Source: a virus. Taken from it: DNA of 35,751 bases. A model generated the notes under the pieces. It was not told the origin of the DNA and searched no databases. It saw only the letters and a program-made list of their open reading frames with translations. Shown here piece by piece: positions 7,027 through 14,716 of the stretch. Every line of letters begins with the position of its first letter. Within the stretch, counting starts at the first letter, position 1. Made by a program: the position numbers and the translations under genes. Location: IMG/VR virus record IMGVR_UViG_3300034072_002220, positions 1 through 35,751 of that record; one strand, given 5' to 3'.

Positions 7027-7883
7027 TACTCTTGTGGTGCTATCCAGTTAATTGTTATTTCATCAAGCTTCAGGTAGCCGCTGTCCGGTGTCCTGATTTC
7101 ATTAACAAGCCCTACATTAGCTGCATCATCTTCATAGTTATAGCTGCCGTACTTAGTCCATAAGTTCACGATGTTTGGTATAAGCACACCCGGCACCGTT
7201 TGAATGTGGTCTTCTAAATACCTTCTTACCAGCCTGCCGTTAAACTGCTGGCTCTTCAGGTATGCCCGGATTGCGTTCTGTACAGGTTCATCATCTGTAC
7301 CATCAAGGCGCGCACCCGTAGGGCTTAATACCTGCGGGTTATAGTAAATATCAATTTCAGCTTTAAGTAAATCTGCATCGGTTGATGTGGCCACTATGGT
7401 AGTTCCGGCATCGGCCACTAAATTCATGTAGGCTTTAAAGCCTGTAAGCTCTTCTATCGTCAATGGTGCATATTCATCACCCAAAAGCTTTACAACCTTT
7501 ATGCGCAGTACGCCGTAGCCGTTTTGGTTAAGCTTTACAACCGCCGCATTGGCAATAATTTTAGAAGCTGCTATTTGCTCATCCGTTAAGCCCGAATTGT
7601 CGTACACATCACTATCGTTAAGGGCATAGCCATGCTGATAGTTTAAAGCTATATCCCTGTACCATTTTTGGTTATGCACGCGTGTGGCCGCAATGCGTTC
7701 TTCAAGTTCCTGGGCATGTACATCCCAAAGGCTCTCATGGATAAAAAGCACAAATGCAATTACATAAACCCATAACCGCCATACGGCTGTATTTGATGTT
7801 GATGTAAGCTTTGCCGATAGCTCAGGCGAAGCAGCAATGCTTTCATATATCTGAGACTGTATTTGTTGAAGTGAACGAGCCAT
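7026..7883 (-). CDS. Baseplate J-like (gp47-type) protein
   Basis: 285 residues, in the position of Mu gp47. Known gpJ-family features are a helical N-terminus and a central region with paired beta strands and NGYGVLRIKVVK, a later LKAEIDIYYNPQVLSPTGAR and C-terminal helix-rich NAIRAYLKSQQFNGRLVRRYLEDHIQTVPGV. The protein forms the wedge ring of contractile baseplates. The N-terminal segment RLWVYVIAFVLFIHESLW is hydrophobic but amphipathic with charged flanks and is common in Bacteroidota homologues, so I do not read it as a membrane anchor. The stop shares a base with the downstream start. Confidence 0.75.
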   Translation of the reverse strand: MARSLQQIQSQIYESIAASPELSAKLTSTSNTAVWRLWVYVIAFVLFIHESLWDVHAQELEERIAATRVHNQKWYRDIALNYQHGYALNDSDVYDNSGLTDEQIAASKIIANAAVVKLNQNGYGVLRIKVVKLLGDEYAPLTIEELTGFKAYMNLVADAGTTIVATSTDADLLKAEIDIYYNPQVLSPTGARLDGTDDEPVQNAIRAYLKSQQFNGRLVRRYLEDHIQTVPGVLIPNIVNLWTKYGSYNYEDDAANVGLVNEIRTPDSGYLKLDEITINWIAPQE

Positions 7884-8173
7884 TATAATGAAGGTAATAT
7901 TTGTGGTAAATAGTAATTTTCATCTGTACCGCCTGCCTGAGCTGTAAGCCCGGTGGCTGGCTTTAAATTATTATTTGCGTAGTAACTGGCCATCTGTTTG
8001 TTTTCTGCTGAGTAATCAGGAATAACAAGCTGCTGTCCGGGCATTAGTATTTTAGTTACCGGATAGCCATTAGCAAGGGCAATGGCCACTACAGCCGTTA
8101 CTGTTCCCAGTTCCTGAATTGCTATATCAAAAAGGCTTTGCCTATTGGATATTATCACCGTCCTTTGTTCCAT
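7883..8173 (-). CDS. LysM-like tail protein (gpX type)
   Basis: 96 residues using the ATG at 8173. A GTG at 8224 would give a longer form, but it lies inside the upstream gene and lacks support. The fold is a LysM-like repeat: SLFDIAIQELGTVTAVVAIALANGYPVTKILMPGQQLVIPD, like P2 gpX and Mu-type baseplate genes, which are thought to bind peptidoglycan or the tail axis. The gene begins inside the last 32 bp of the holin-like gene and ends at the gp47 start, so it is part of a tightly packed tail operon. Confidence 0.7.
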   Translation of the reverse strand: MEQRTVIISNRQSLFDIAIQELGTVTAVVAIALANGYPVTKILMPGQQLVIPDYSAENKQMASYYANNNLKPATGLTAQAGGTDENYYLPQILPSL

Positions 8174-8762
8174 CGAATTCAAACCATTTATTAAACTTTC
8201 TGAGTACCACACCATGCAGGCCACGCGCTTCGTGGTAGCCTAAAGAAGACAGGTTCTCAAGCCATGAGATAACCATCTGAAATACTATGCCCACCAAAAC
8301 AATGAAGTAGAGCCATTCAAACGGGTTAACATCAATGCCGAAAAAGTTTTTAGCCCCTGCCTTTGATGCAAATTTTTCCAAAACCCAAAGTATCTGTATA
8401 TACACACCTATCTTGAGTATCATTCTGCCTACCTTCCGGCTCTTGATTCTTTCTTTTTTATTTCTCATGGCCACCTTAACGCCTGTTTGAAATTCAGCAC
8501 AGATAAGCATTACAAAGGCTACTAAAAAGTAAATATCCATACCCATTGCCTGCTCTATAAATTCTCTTACAGTACCTAATCCCACAACTATAGACAGGGA
8601 TATTTTAAAGTTTTTCATGTAGAAAATCTTAAAGAGCGTAGTACTGAGGTCGTGCAGGTTCTTATAGCCAAACCCATTAAGAAGGTAGCTCACAGTATTT
8701 GTAAAGCTCATTTTAAGAACATAGCCTAAAGCCCAAAGGATGGCTAATATTTGATTTTTCAT
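8142..8762 (-). CDS. Holin-like phage membrane protein
   Basis: 206 residues, probably with three to four membrane segments: about 47-65 (ISLSIVVGLGTVREF), 76-92 (YFLVAFVMLICAEFQTG), 114-130 (LKIGVYIQILWVLE) and 150-168 (WLYFIVLVGIVFQMVISW). The order TGVKVA..KKERIKSRKVGRMILK and the C-terminal ISWLENLSSLGYH..LRKFNKWFE match the phage holin 4 (toxin-secretion/lysis) group. Holins open the inner membrane at the end of the lytic cycle. Its neighbours are baseplate genes rather than the endolysin gene, which is about 1.6 kb upstream in the same operon. It overlaps the gp46-like gene by ATGA. Confidence 0.7.
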   Translation of the reverse strand: MKNQILAILWALGYVLKMSFTNTVSYLLNGFGYKNLHDLSTTLFKIFYMKNFKISLSIVVGLGTVREFIEQAMGMDIYFLVAFVMLICAEFQTGVKVAMRNKKERIKSRKVGRMILKIGVYIQILWVLEKFASKAGAKNFFGIDVNPFEWLYFIVLVGIVFQMVISWLENLSSLGYHEARGLHGVVLRKFNKWFEFDGTKDGDNIQ

Positions 8763-9043
8763 ACTTTAATTTTTAAGTCGGTTAAGTCGGTTGTTATTTC
8801 AGGGTTTTCGTAGCCATCCATCTGCAACTGAATTGTAAGCTCCCTAAAGAACTTTTGCTTTGCTAAGGTTGTTTTCTTTAAGAAGCGCGAAGCCCCGAAG
8901 CCTACAGCCGGGAATTCTTTATATTCGCCCGGATGCGCCATAAAGATGCAGTTAACATGCTGCTGGTCGCTTTGCTCTACAACAAAGTCACCGTTTGCAA
9001 AAGCAAGGTCATAGTCTTCAGTAAGTGCTATATCTTTATTCAT
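8759..9043 (-). CDS. gp46-like baseplate wedge protein (gp25/gpW type)
   Basis: 94 residues in Mu gp46 position. The start DIALTEDYDLAFANGDFVVEQSDQQHV is the usual N-terminus of GpW/gp25-family wedge proteins, which bind baseplate J and the sheath. The segment HPGEYKEFPAVGFGASRFL is where the family has its typical pattern of an unpaired loop. At this length it is shorter than T4 gp25 but near the Mu gene. It is packed between a small unknown gene and the holin gene. Confidence 0.7.
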   Translation of the reverse strand: MNKDIALTEDYDLAFANGDFVVEQSDQQHVNCIFMAHPGEYKEFPAVGFGASRFLKKTTLAKQKFFRELTIQLQMDGYENPEITTDLTDLKIKV

Positions 9044-9044
9044 A

Positions 9045-9230
9045 TCAGGTTACTTTTCCTTCAGTTAGCGCGCCGCCGCCCGGTGGGCATACACCTATCA
9101 CGGTTCCGCTGGTTACAAAGTCATAAAAGGCAGTTGCAAGCTCATCAGCAACAGTTTCAACATTGCTATCGGTAGCCGGTGCAGAAAGTATCTGTATAAG
9201 CTTGTTTTTAAGTTCTTCTTTTGCGAGCAT
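9045..9230 (-). CDS. Small phage protein of the spike operon
   Basis: 61 residues, N-terminal helix with charged residues (AKEELKNKLIQIL), and C-terminal Pro-Gly-rich segment (SGTVIGVCPPGGGALTEGKVT). No enzymatic or binding motif is visible. The gene is packed between the spike-like gene and the gp46-like gene with stop/start overlap of one base. Its C-terminal turn-rich piece could form a spike-tip or PAAR-like cap, but it lacks the metal-binding residues of PAAR proteins, so I leave the role open. Confidence 0.55.
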   Translation of the reverse strand: MLAKEELKNKLIQILSAPATDSNVETVADELATAFYDFVTSGTVIGVCPPGGGALTEGKVT

Positions 9231-9760
9231 TACTCTATCAGTATTTTGTTTAGGTTCTCTTTGTTGGTGGCTGTAACGCCCTGCTTTATTTGTTCTATCG
9301 CTGCCACATCGGGCGACACGCCAATAGCTACTACTATCTTTTGAACTTCAGTACAAAGCTGGCCGACCTTATCCTGAAAGTCATTTAAAACCGTTTTAAG
9401 GTTTTGCCCTTTGTTACTAATCCTTACGCCTTCCGGTTCAATCTCAAAAACCAGTTCGGCCATAGTAATCTGAACCTTTTCTATTTCAGAACACGCCAGC
9501 AGGTAGGCTTCAGTACTATCATTTTCGATAATAGCACACAGTACTTCACTACCTACCTTTGGTATAATTTTAAACCTGCTGGCCTGCTCTTCATCAATTA
9601 CGGAATGAAACCGTACACCCAGCAGTTCCGGCAAGCCTTCACGCTCTACATCAAGTTCATGTTCCCGCACATTAGTTACCGTTCCGGAAGTCACCATAAT
9701 AGGGACTTCATTTTTGATAATTGCGTTTATTGCTTTCCTGAAGGCTTCGCCGTAATTCAT
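9230..9760 (-). CDS. gp45/gpV-like baseplate spike protein
   Basis: 176 residues. After an N-terminal helix there is an OB-fold-like beta region (IMVTSGTVTNVREHELDVEREGLPELLGVRFHSV, then IIPKVGSEVLCAIIENDSTEAYLLACSEIEKV) typical of Mu gp45 and P2 gpV spikes, followed by a short beta-helix-like segment (FEIEPEGVRISNKGQNLKTVL) and a helical end. The spike pierces the outer membrane during infection. The position after the lysis genes and before gp46 agrees with Mu. It is shorter than Mu gp45 at the beta-helix end. Confidence 0.75.
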   Translation of the reverse strand: MNYGEAFRKAINAIIKNEVPIMVTSGTVTNVREHELDVEREGLPELLGVRFHSVIDEEQASRFKIIPKVGSEVLCAIIENDSTEAYLLACSEIEKVQITMAELVFEIEPEGVRISNKGQNLKTVLNDFQDKVGQLCTEVQKIVVAIGVSPDVAAIEQIKQGVTATNKENLNKILIE

Positions 9761-10324
9761 TTAAAAGGGTTTTAAACGTTTTTTAAATCTGTTATAAAGC
9801 CATCTTATTATTATGGCCAGTACTGCTATTATTATGAGCCACCACAGCCAGTTTTGATAAGCAGGTTCCGACTGTACCTTTTTTTCGTTGCTTTTGCTTT
9901 TCTGCTCAGCTCCGCTTTTGCCCTTAATTTCGGTTTGCCCGGTAACATCGGCCTGCTTTGTATTTTCACGCTCAGCTGATTCTTTTGTCGATTCGTTTAC
10001 AGTAGTGTTGTTGCTGGTCTGCCCGGTCTCAACTATGGCGTTAGTAATCTGATACTCCTTGCCGTCTGCACCTTTAACCTGTATAGGCTTTTCCGGATTA
10101 ACAGGCGTAAGCTTAAGGTTATCTGTATTGATGGTAACAGCCGTTTCTTTTCTACTTTCTTTGGTGCTGGTCTCTTTTGAAGTTTCACTGCTTTTGTCGG
10201 TGGTCGTGCTGGCCAGCTCAAGCTCTGTATCGGCTTTCAAACTGGTTTCAGTTTGTTGCTTATCCATCTTGCGGCTTTTGCAGGCCACAAGACAAAGCAA
10301 TATCATAAGTATTATCCTTTTCAT
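9761..10324 (-). CDS. Candidate unimolecular spanin (lipoprotein with C-terminal membrane anchor)
   Basis: 187 residues. The N-terminus is a lipoprotein signal: basic MKR, hydrophobic core and a lipobox LVAC with Cys at residue 15. The C-terminus has one strong membrane segment (about 158-176, WLWWLIIIAVLAIIIRWLY) and a basic tail (NRFKKRLKPF). Between them lies a Ser/Thr/Lys/Glu-rich linker of about 140 residues predicted to be disordered. This is the topology of u-spanins such as phage T1 gp11, which tie inner and outer membranes and fuse them at lysis. The start overlaps the endolysin stop by 4 bp (ATGA), so the two are a lysis cassette. No separate Rz/Rz1 pair is visible elsewhere. Confidence 0.7.
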   Translation of the reverse strand: MKRIILMILLCLVACKSRKMDKQQTETSLKADTELELASTTTDKSSETSKETSTKESRKETAVTINTDNLKLTPVNPEKPIQVKGADGKEYQITNAIVETGQTSNNTTVNESTKESAERENTKQADVTGQTEIKGKSGAEQKSKSNEKKVQSEPAYQNWLWWLIIIAVLAIIIRWLYNRFKKRLKPF

Positions 10325-10872
10325 AGGTTAACCCATTTATATGTTTTGCCGTCAATTACTTCAGTAAAGGTGTCGCCACTGTCATACTTAGCCTTAAGCG
10401 TACGCCAAGTATGGCCGAATGTTTTTTCAAAGTGTGGGTTATCAATAAACTTTGTCCAGTCGCCGCCCCATACAAAGCCTATGCTCTTAAAGTGTTTTAC
10501 AACCTCCATCCAGTCGGCAACCTTGTCACCGTCAAAGTCTTTTATAATATCCCATGAGGCTGTTTCAAAGGTTCCGTTATCATCCAAGTCAAGCAGCAAC
10601 ACTATATCAAAAGCAAGCCCGTAGTTGTGGGTTGACTGGCCAGCTTTGGCATTAGTAACAATGCGCAACCTTTTGCCGTTTGCATCTGTCTTTTTTGTGC
10701 GGCCTTGTGCATAAAGCTCTTCCTGCTCTTCAAGGCTTCTAAGGGTATATGCAAAGCGTAACCTTACACGTTTGCCAAGCTGCTTGTTATTTATAAATTC
10801 GTAAGCTGTTAAAACCTGCTGCCTTATAGCCGGGTGAAGCAGCTTTATTCTTTGTAGTGTTAGTGCATCCAT
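10321..10872 (-). CDS. M15-family endolysin (D-Ala or L-Ala-D-Glu peptidase)
   Basis: 183 residues. The zinc peptidase motif SxHxxGxAxD is present as S80-T-H82-N-Y-G-L-A-F-D89 with D89 a further zinc ligand, and the second metal histidine is in NPHFE at H147. An N-terminal KRVRLRFAYTLRSLEEQEELYAQGR matches VanY/LD-type endolysins of phages. It would cleave the stem peptides of peptidoglycan. There is no signal peptide, so export through the holin is expected. It overlaps the u-spanin candidate by 4 bp. Confidence 0.9.
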   Translation of the reverse strand: MDALTLQRIKLLHPAIRQQVLTAYEFINNKQLGKRVRLRFAYTLRSLEEQEELYAQGRTKKTDANGKRLRIVTNAKAGQSTHNYGLAFDIVLLLDLDDNGTFETASWDIIKDFDGDKVADWMEVVKHFKSIGFVWGGDWTKFIDNPHFEKTFGHTWRTLKAKYDSGDTFTEVIDGKTYKWVNL

Positions 10873-10878
10873 AATTGG

Positions 10879-11874
10879 TTATATTTTCATTCCTAAAGTG
10901 TTGTCTCTCAAAAATCCGACTTCGCCGTTAAAGTCAATAGTTACGGCTTCTATTAAGTATTTGCCCTGCCTGTCGCTGTCAGGATAGTTAGGGTCAGTAA
11001 TTTCAACTCCGTCACCGGGTTGGGTTCTGGGCAGTCCCCAAGTGGGTATTTTGCCCCTGTAGCCGTCAAAGCTTAATGACTTATAAGTCTTTTCAGTAAG
11101 GTTTTTAAGCTCTTCAAAGCTTTTATTAGTGTAGTGCAGCGTTCTTATTGCACCGTTACGATCTCCGAAATCATACAGCAGCCTTTTGCCTTTTTTGTTG
11201 ATGGCTATGCCCCTGAACAGAATTTGCAAATCCTCTTTTTTTATGTACTTCAGGCTGTTATCTTCTTTAGCCCTTACATTACGGTTTATGTTAATCTGAT
11301 GCACCGTAATTGGTTTTACATCTATCATAAAGCCAACCGTTAAAACGCCATTCTTAAAGTAGCTATGCAGGCCGTAGCTGGTGCGCAGGTCTTCTAATAC
11401 TTTAAAAGCTGAAGCGTTTGAAATTATAAACTTGCCGAGGCTCACATTATCAATAATATTGTATTGGTAGCCCGGCGCTATGTACTTCAGCAGGTCAAGA
11501 AGCTTTAAACTTGCAAATGACTTTGTAAACTTGCTGCGCTTGAGCTGGTACATCATATCTTCGCACTCAATTTCAAGAGGAATGTCAGCCCCTATGGAGC
11601 TGACAAAACCGGAAAACTCCTCTTGATTGTCCCCGTCATAGCCTAAGCTTATACTGACAGGGTCGCCCACCTTTATAAAATCGGTAATGTTTTTCCGGGC
11701 AAATGAGTCAACACTCCCGTTGTACATTATCGAACTAAACTCACGTGGTACGATTATTTTAGCCTTATCAGATAGCTGCTTGATGCTTTTCTCTATCCTT
11801 ACAGCATTAACATTATTAAAGCTCACGTTGCCAATAGTAATATGGCAGGTCATGTTAAAATACAGATAGTACAT
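10879..11874 (-). CDS. Tail hub protein (gp44/gpD-like)
   Basis: 331 residues in the position of Mu gp44, the hub at the baseplate centre. Beta-rich N-terminus with TCHITIGNVSFNNVNAVRIEKSIKQLSDKAKI and a typical FSGFVSSIGAD loop, later KLLDLLKYIAPGY and PGDGVEITDPNYPDSDRQGKYLIEAVTIDF, as in late-control/hub proteins. The ATG at 11874 overlaps the upstream stop (TGATG), but an internal ATG at residue 8 is an alternative start. It lies between the DUF6046-like gene and the lysis genes. Confidence 0.7.
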   Translation of the reverse strand: MYYLYFNMTCHITIGNVSFNNVNAVRIEKSIKQLSDKAKIIVPREFSSIMYNGSVDSFARKNITDFIKVGDPVSISLGYDGDNQEEFSGFVSSIGADIPLEIECEDMMYQLKRSKFTKSFASLKLLDLLKYIAPGYQYNIIDNVSLGKFIISNASAFKVLEDLRTSYGLHSYFKNGVLTVGFMIDVKPITVHQININRNVRAKEDNSLKYIKKEDLQILFRGIAINKKGKRLLYDFGDRNGAIRTLHYTNKSFEELKNLTEKTYKSLSFDGYRGKIPTWGLPRTQPGDGVEITDPNYPDSDRQGKYLIEAVTIDFNGEVGFLRDNTLGMKI

Positions 11875-12464
11875 CAGGCATTTGGATTTATAAGGGTAAA
11901 GGCTACCGGGGCAATACTGCGCGCAATAAGCGTGTACTGTATTGTGTCCGCATAACCCTGAACCGGGTTAAACTCTATGCCAGTGAAATACACTGTTTTT
12001 ATATCCTTATCAAAGAACTGGGTGCCTACAACATCAACTACATTGTTGTACCTGAAGAGGCTGTAAAGCTGCTTTACCAAGCTTTCAGGATAGGTGCGGT
12101 TAACAATATCTACCAGCACACCGCGCAGGCGAATTTCAAAGGGCTTGGTTCCCCATCGTTCCACAACCACGTTATCAGTGCCGTTAATATCCGTTTCAAT
12201 AAGAGCTTTATCCTGAATGCAGTTGATAATTGGCGGTGGTGCCAGCAGGCCGTTAAACTCAGTGGCAAGCAGCATATCGCCGAACCTTACCGTTTGGCCA
12301 TTAAAGCTGAACTCAACATTTTCAAAGTCGCCTTCAGTATCCGGGTATGTCACAAGGTTGTATTCCCGGTTAACCATAGCTTTAGATGGTATATTAGTGC
12401 TGGCAACAAACCCGAAGGCGGCGGCATATCTGCCTGCAAGTGATATTATAATCTCGTTTGTCAT
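11874..12464 (-). CDS. DUF6046-like tail protein (Mu gp43-like position)
   Basis: 196 residues, similar to a Bacteroidota phage tail family with a beta-rich core (QTVRFGDMLLATEFNGLLAPPPIINCIQDKALIETD) and a repeated RLRGVLVDI..YP..LVKQLYSLF element that resembles DNA-circularisation or LysM-type tail proteins. The family name is from memory and moderately sure. Its ATG overlaps by 4 bp (ATGA) the stop of the frameshifted chaperone extension, showing that the region between it and the chaperone is coding. Confidence 0.6.
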   Translation of the reverse strand: MTNEIIISLAGRYAAAFGFVASTNIPSKAMVNREYNLVTYPDTEGDFENVEFSFNGQTVRFGDMLLATEFNGLLAPPPIINCIQDKALIETDINGTDNVVVERWGTKPFEIRLRGVLVDIVNRTYPESLVKQLYSLFRYNNVVDVVGTQFFDKDIKTVYFTGIEFNPVQGYADTIQYTLIARSIAPVAFTLINPNA

Positions 12465-13014
12465 AGCCCCAGTTCCTTAAAGTTGCCTAAAACGCCTATC
12501 TCTGCTAAATACTTAACCTGCGCCCATTTTTCAGCCCAAGTGGTATCATCAAGCTCTTCAGGAAAAGGGATGTGCAGGAAGTGAGATATAAGAGCGTTAA
12601 TTTTAAAAATGTTGTCTTTACCCTGACTGAAGTGAAGCCCACTACAGTCTTCTAAAACTTTTTTACCCTGCCGTCCCTTATTGGAATAAGCTCAGCTAAT
12701 AGCGACACGGTGGTCATGAAAAGCGCGTCATCAGCAAGTATGGTTTCAAGCTCACTCTTAACGCACTGTTTAACTAAAATCTCCTGGGCTTTTTTCGGGT
12801 TTACATCAATGTACTTCATGTACTGCCCAAGCGTAGCCCTGTCAGGAACTATCGCTACAACCTCTATGTATTCGGCTGTGTCATCAGTTGTAGGAACTTC
12901 AAGAAGTCGCAGGTTCTTAGAACCGTAAGTCTGAATAAAGGCTTCCCTTTGTTCTGTTGATATTGGGGCTGTTTTACAAAGCCCGGATTCTTTTATTTCT
13001 TTTTTATCTGCCAT
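12461..13014 (-). CDS. Tail-assembly chaperone, -1 frameshift form (gpGT analogue)
   Basis: Not a single ORF: the first 119 residues are the short form, then a -1 shift on A AAA AAG (12664 down to 12658) moves the ribosome into an open frame of 65 codons ending at TGA 12463-12461, giving about 184 residues. The extension begins VLEDCSGLHF and ends GNFKELGL; it is Trp/Lys/Ile-rich and helical (TWAEKWAQVKYLAEIG). The shift site is a classic efficient heptamer, as in lambda G-T, and the stop overlaps the next gene's ATG (ATGA). Codon-frame arithmetic from the heptamer to the stop is consistent (195 nt, no stop in frame). The region otherwise looks like a gene-free gap of 190 bp. Confidence 0.85.
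12652..13014 (-). CDS. Tail-assembly chaperone, short form (gpG analogue)
   Basis: 120 residues. It directly follows the tube gene and holds the position of lambda gpG and Mu gp41-type chaperones, which bind the tape measure before tube polymerisation. The sequence is acidic to neutral, with no motif beyond a helical central segment (ATLGQYMKYIDVNPKKAQEILVKQCV). At its 3' end it contains the slippery heptamer A AAA AAG, just before RVKKF and the TAG stop, so a second longer form is made (listed separately). The usual neighbour, the tape measure, is far away on the other strand. Confidence 0.8.
   Translation of the reverse strand: MADKKEIKESGLCKTAPISTEQREAFIQTYGSKNLRLLEVPTTDDTAEYIEVVAIVPDRATLGQYMKYIDVNPKKAQEILVKQCVKSELETILADDALFMTTVSLLAELIPIRDGRVKKF
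12658..12664 (-). promoter_or_regulatory. -1 ribosomal frameshift site A AAA AAG
   Basis: Read on the minus strand, the codons ...GTA AAA AAG TTT TAG... can re-pair as AAA AAA in the -1 frame. The 0-frame stop follows one codon later. No pseudoknot has been modelled; some such sites work without a stimulator. Confidence 0.85.
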
Positions 13015-13016
13015 GA

Positions 13017-13433
13017 TTAAATTGGGTTATTAAATTTTATATCTAAAACAAACAGGGTGTATTGTTTATTCAAGCCCATGTCGCCTGTTACTTCACGGCC
13101 TTGATTTTGGAACTTAGCGACAATAGTATCATTTACCGGAACATTATATTCGTTAACAAAAGTTACGTTAATGTCAAAGGGGCGCAGCTTAAGCAAGTCG
13201 CCGCCTGCGGCCTGCTCTATGGGTGTAATATCATGCATCATCACCGTCATGGTTGCAGTCGGCGTAATTTTGCCCATTGACCAGCTATTAGCCTTGTTTT
13301 TAAGAGTGTGGTTAAGCTGGTGTTCCTGCTCTGTATCGTAGTTGATTTCTACCACATCCAGCATTACGCCGTTAATGGTTACATCCACATCGCCACTGTC
13401 ATAGGCTTTTTTGTTTCTAATTACTGTACTCAT
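13017..13433 (-). CDS. Tail tube protein
   Basis: 138 residues, immediately before the chaperone gene and after the sheath gene. It begins STVIRNKKAYDSGDVDVTINGVMLDVVEINYDTEQEHQLNHTL and continues as a beta-sandwich with a KITPTATMTVMMHDITPIEQAAGG loop, the pattern of Mu gp40/FII-type tube proteins in Bacteroidota phages. Tube and sheath make up the contractile tail. It starts one base from the sheath stop. The role follows from position and the fold pattern; sequence identity to Mu gp40 is not obvious. Confidence 0.75.
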   Translation of the reverse strand: MSTVIRNKKAYDSGDVDVTINGVMLDVVEINYDTEQEHQLNHTLKNKANSWSMGKITPTATMTVMMHDITPIEQAAGGDLLKLRPFDINVTFVNEYNVPVNDTIVAKFQNQGREVTGDMGLNKQYTLFVLDIKFNNPI

Positions 13434-14680
13434 TATAACCGGTTTTTGATGTTTGATGTTCCGCGTATTTCGCCAATAGTGCCATAAGGAACTATAACGT
13501 AAGAGGTTTTTAGTACTTTCTCTACAACAAGGTCGCTTTCAGGGTCAACAAAGGTTTCACCGCCTGAAATCTCATTCCTGCGCTGCATCTCTGCAAAGAC
13601 ACCGTTGCCTATATCTTTAAAGTACTGCTGTACACCAATTGGCAGTTTTCCTGTTGCCGGGTCAACCGGGTAGGTTTTCTTAACCTTTGGCAGCAGGGCG
13701 GTTCTAAGAAGCCTTATTGCTTTGTCGTGTGTACGGCCATAGGCAATGGTATGCTCGTTAATATTGCCCTGAGCATCAAGTATAATCTCTGTACAGGTGT
13801 GGTCACCGTTCCATCGCACGCCCTCAAGGCCAGCATATTCATAACCGAATATGTAACCTTTGTTCTCAAGCGTCTGAAGGTCTGAGAATACATCTTCATT
13901 CTTTTGGTGTGAAGAAATGCCCGGCTCAAGCCATGCATCAACTGTAGCATCGGTAAGGTTAAAGACTTCATTGTCGCCTATGTTCTGCTCAACGGTTGCA
14001 GCGGCCACGGTTCCGAGTGCGGTACCTACATCGGCAAATTTTTGAGCCGCACCAGTTTTAGTGTCGGCATAGTTATAATCCTGCCCTATAAATACGCTTA
14101 CTTTCGGGGCTTTAACGTTCTCTATTGCCCTTAAATCTGCCGCTGAGGCAGCAGGACCCGAATAGGCATAACCTTCTAAAAGTACCTGGCACGGGAAGTG
14201 GTTTTCAAATGCCCAGTCAGCCAAGCCCTGCGCTTTTGGTATTGCATTGTAAACATCAGTCGGAAGCCCGTTAAGGCTTACCACAGCAGCTGTATTGTTT
14301 ACGGCCACTGCCAACTGGCGTACTTCACCCTTTGCGGCTACAAGAAGCTTTTTAGCATATTGCTCTTCAGCATCTTCTAATATCTCTACCATTGTGGTAG
14401 CTGCCGGAACCAGCATAACGTAAAGCTTTTGCCCTTCGCCGCCCATCCTGTAGAACTCAGTCAGGTGGCGCGTAGCATTCACGTTGTTATCTGTATCAAA
14501 GGCTTCAGTAAACCCGGCAGATGCTACATCTACCGAGTTGAACAATGTTTTAATTTCACCATGCGCGGTATTGGCAGTGGCAGCGCAGGCAATTATTATT
14601 GCCGAAATGCCGTCACCTAAGCTAAGGGTGTTAGCCCCGGTTCTGCCTCTTGTTATTGTTACTGCGTTTAAATTTGCCAT
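13433..14680 (-). CDS. Contractile tail sheath protein (DUF2586-type)
   Basis: 415 residues with the usual sheath layout: variable N-terminal and middle domains (AVTITRGRTGANTLSLGDGISAIIIACAA) and the conserved C-terminal domain with a polar handle (HDKAIRLLRTALLPKVKKTYPVDPATGKLPIGVQQYFKDIGNGVFAEMQRRNEISGGETFVDPE), ending in a beta strand with PYGTIGEIRG. It makes the phage a myovirus. Two overlapping open frames on the other strands are shadows. It lies upstream of the tube gene, as in Mu. Confidence 0.8.
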   Translation of the reverse strand: MANLNAVTITRGRTGANTLSLGDGISAIIIACAATANTAHGEIKTLFNSVDVASAGFTEAFDTDNNVNATRHLTEFYRMGGEGQKLYVMLVPAATTMVEILEDAEEQYAKKLLVAAKGEVRQLAVAVNNTAAVVSLNGLPTDVYNAIPKAQGLADWAFENHFPCQVLLEGYAYSGPAASAADLRAIENVKAPKVSVFIGQDYNYADTKTGAAQKFADVGTALGTVAAATVEQNIGDNEVFNLTDATVDAWLEPGISSHQKNEDVFSDLQTLENKGYIFGYEYAGLEGVRWNGDHTCTEIILDAQGNINEHTIAYGRTHDKAIRLLRTALLPKVKKTYPVDPATGKLPIGVQQYFKDIGNGVFAEMQRRNEISGGETFVDPESDLVVEKVLKTSYVIVPYGTIGEIRGTSNIKNRL

Positions 14681-14716
14681 TGTGAATTAAATGGTTTTGG
14701 TTACTGTTATGCCTGA

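Noticed and set aside
10033-10221. 62-codon minus-strand frame inside the spanin gene, as an overlapping Rz1-like gene
   Set aside because: It has no lipobox or signal peptide; the host gene itself has the full u-spanin topology.
12217-12480. Plus-strand frame of 87 codons over the DUF6046-like gene and the chaperone extension
   Set aside because: Antisense shadow; the minus strand has a better continuous reading there including the frameshift product.
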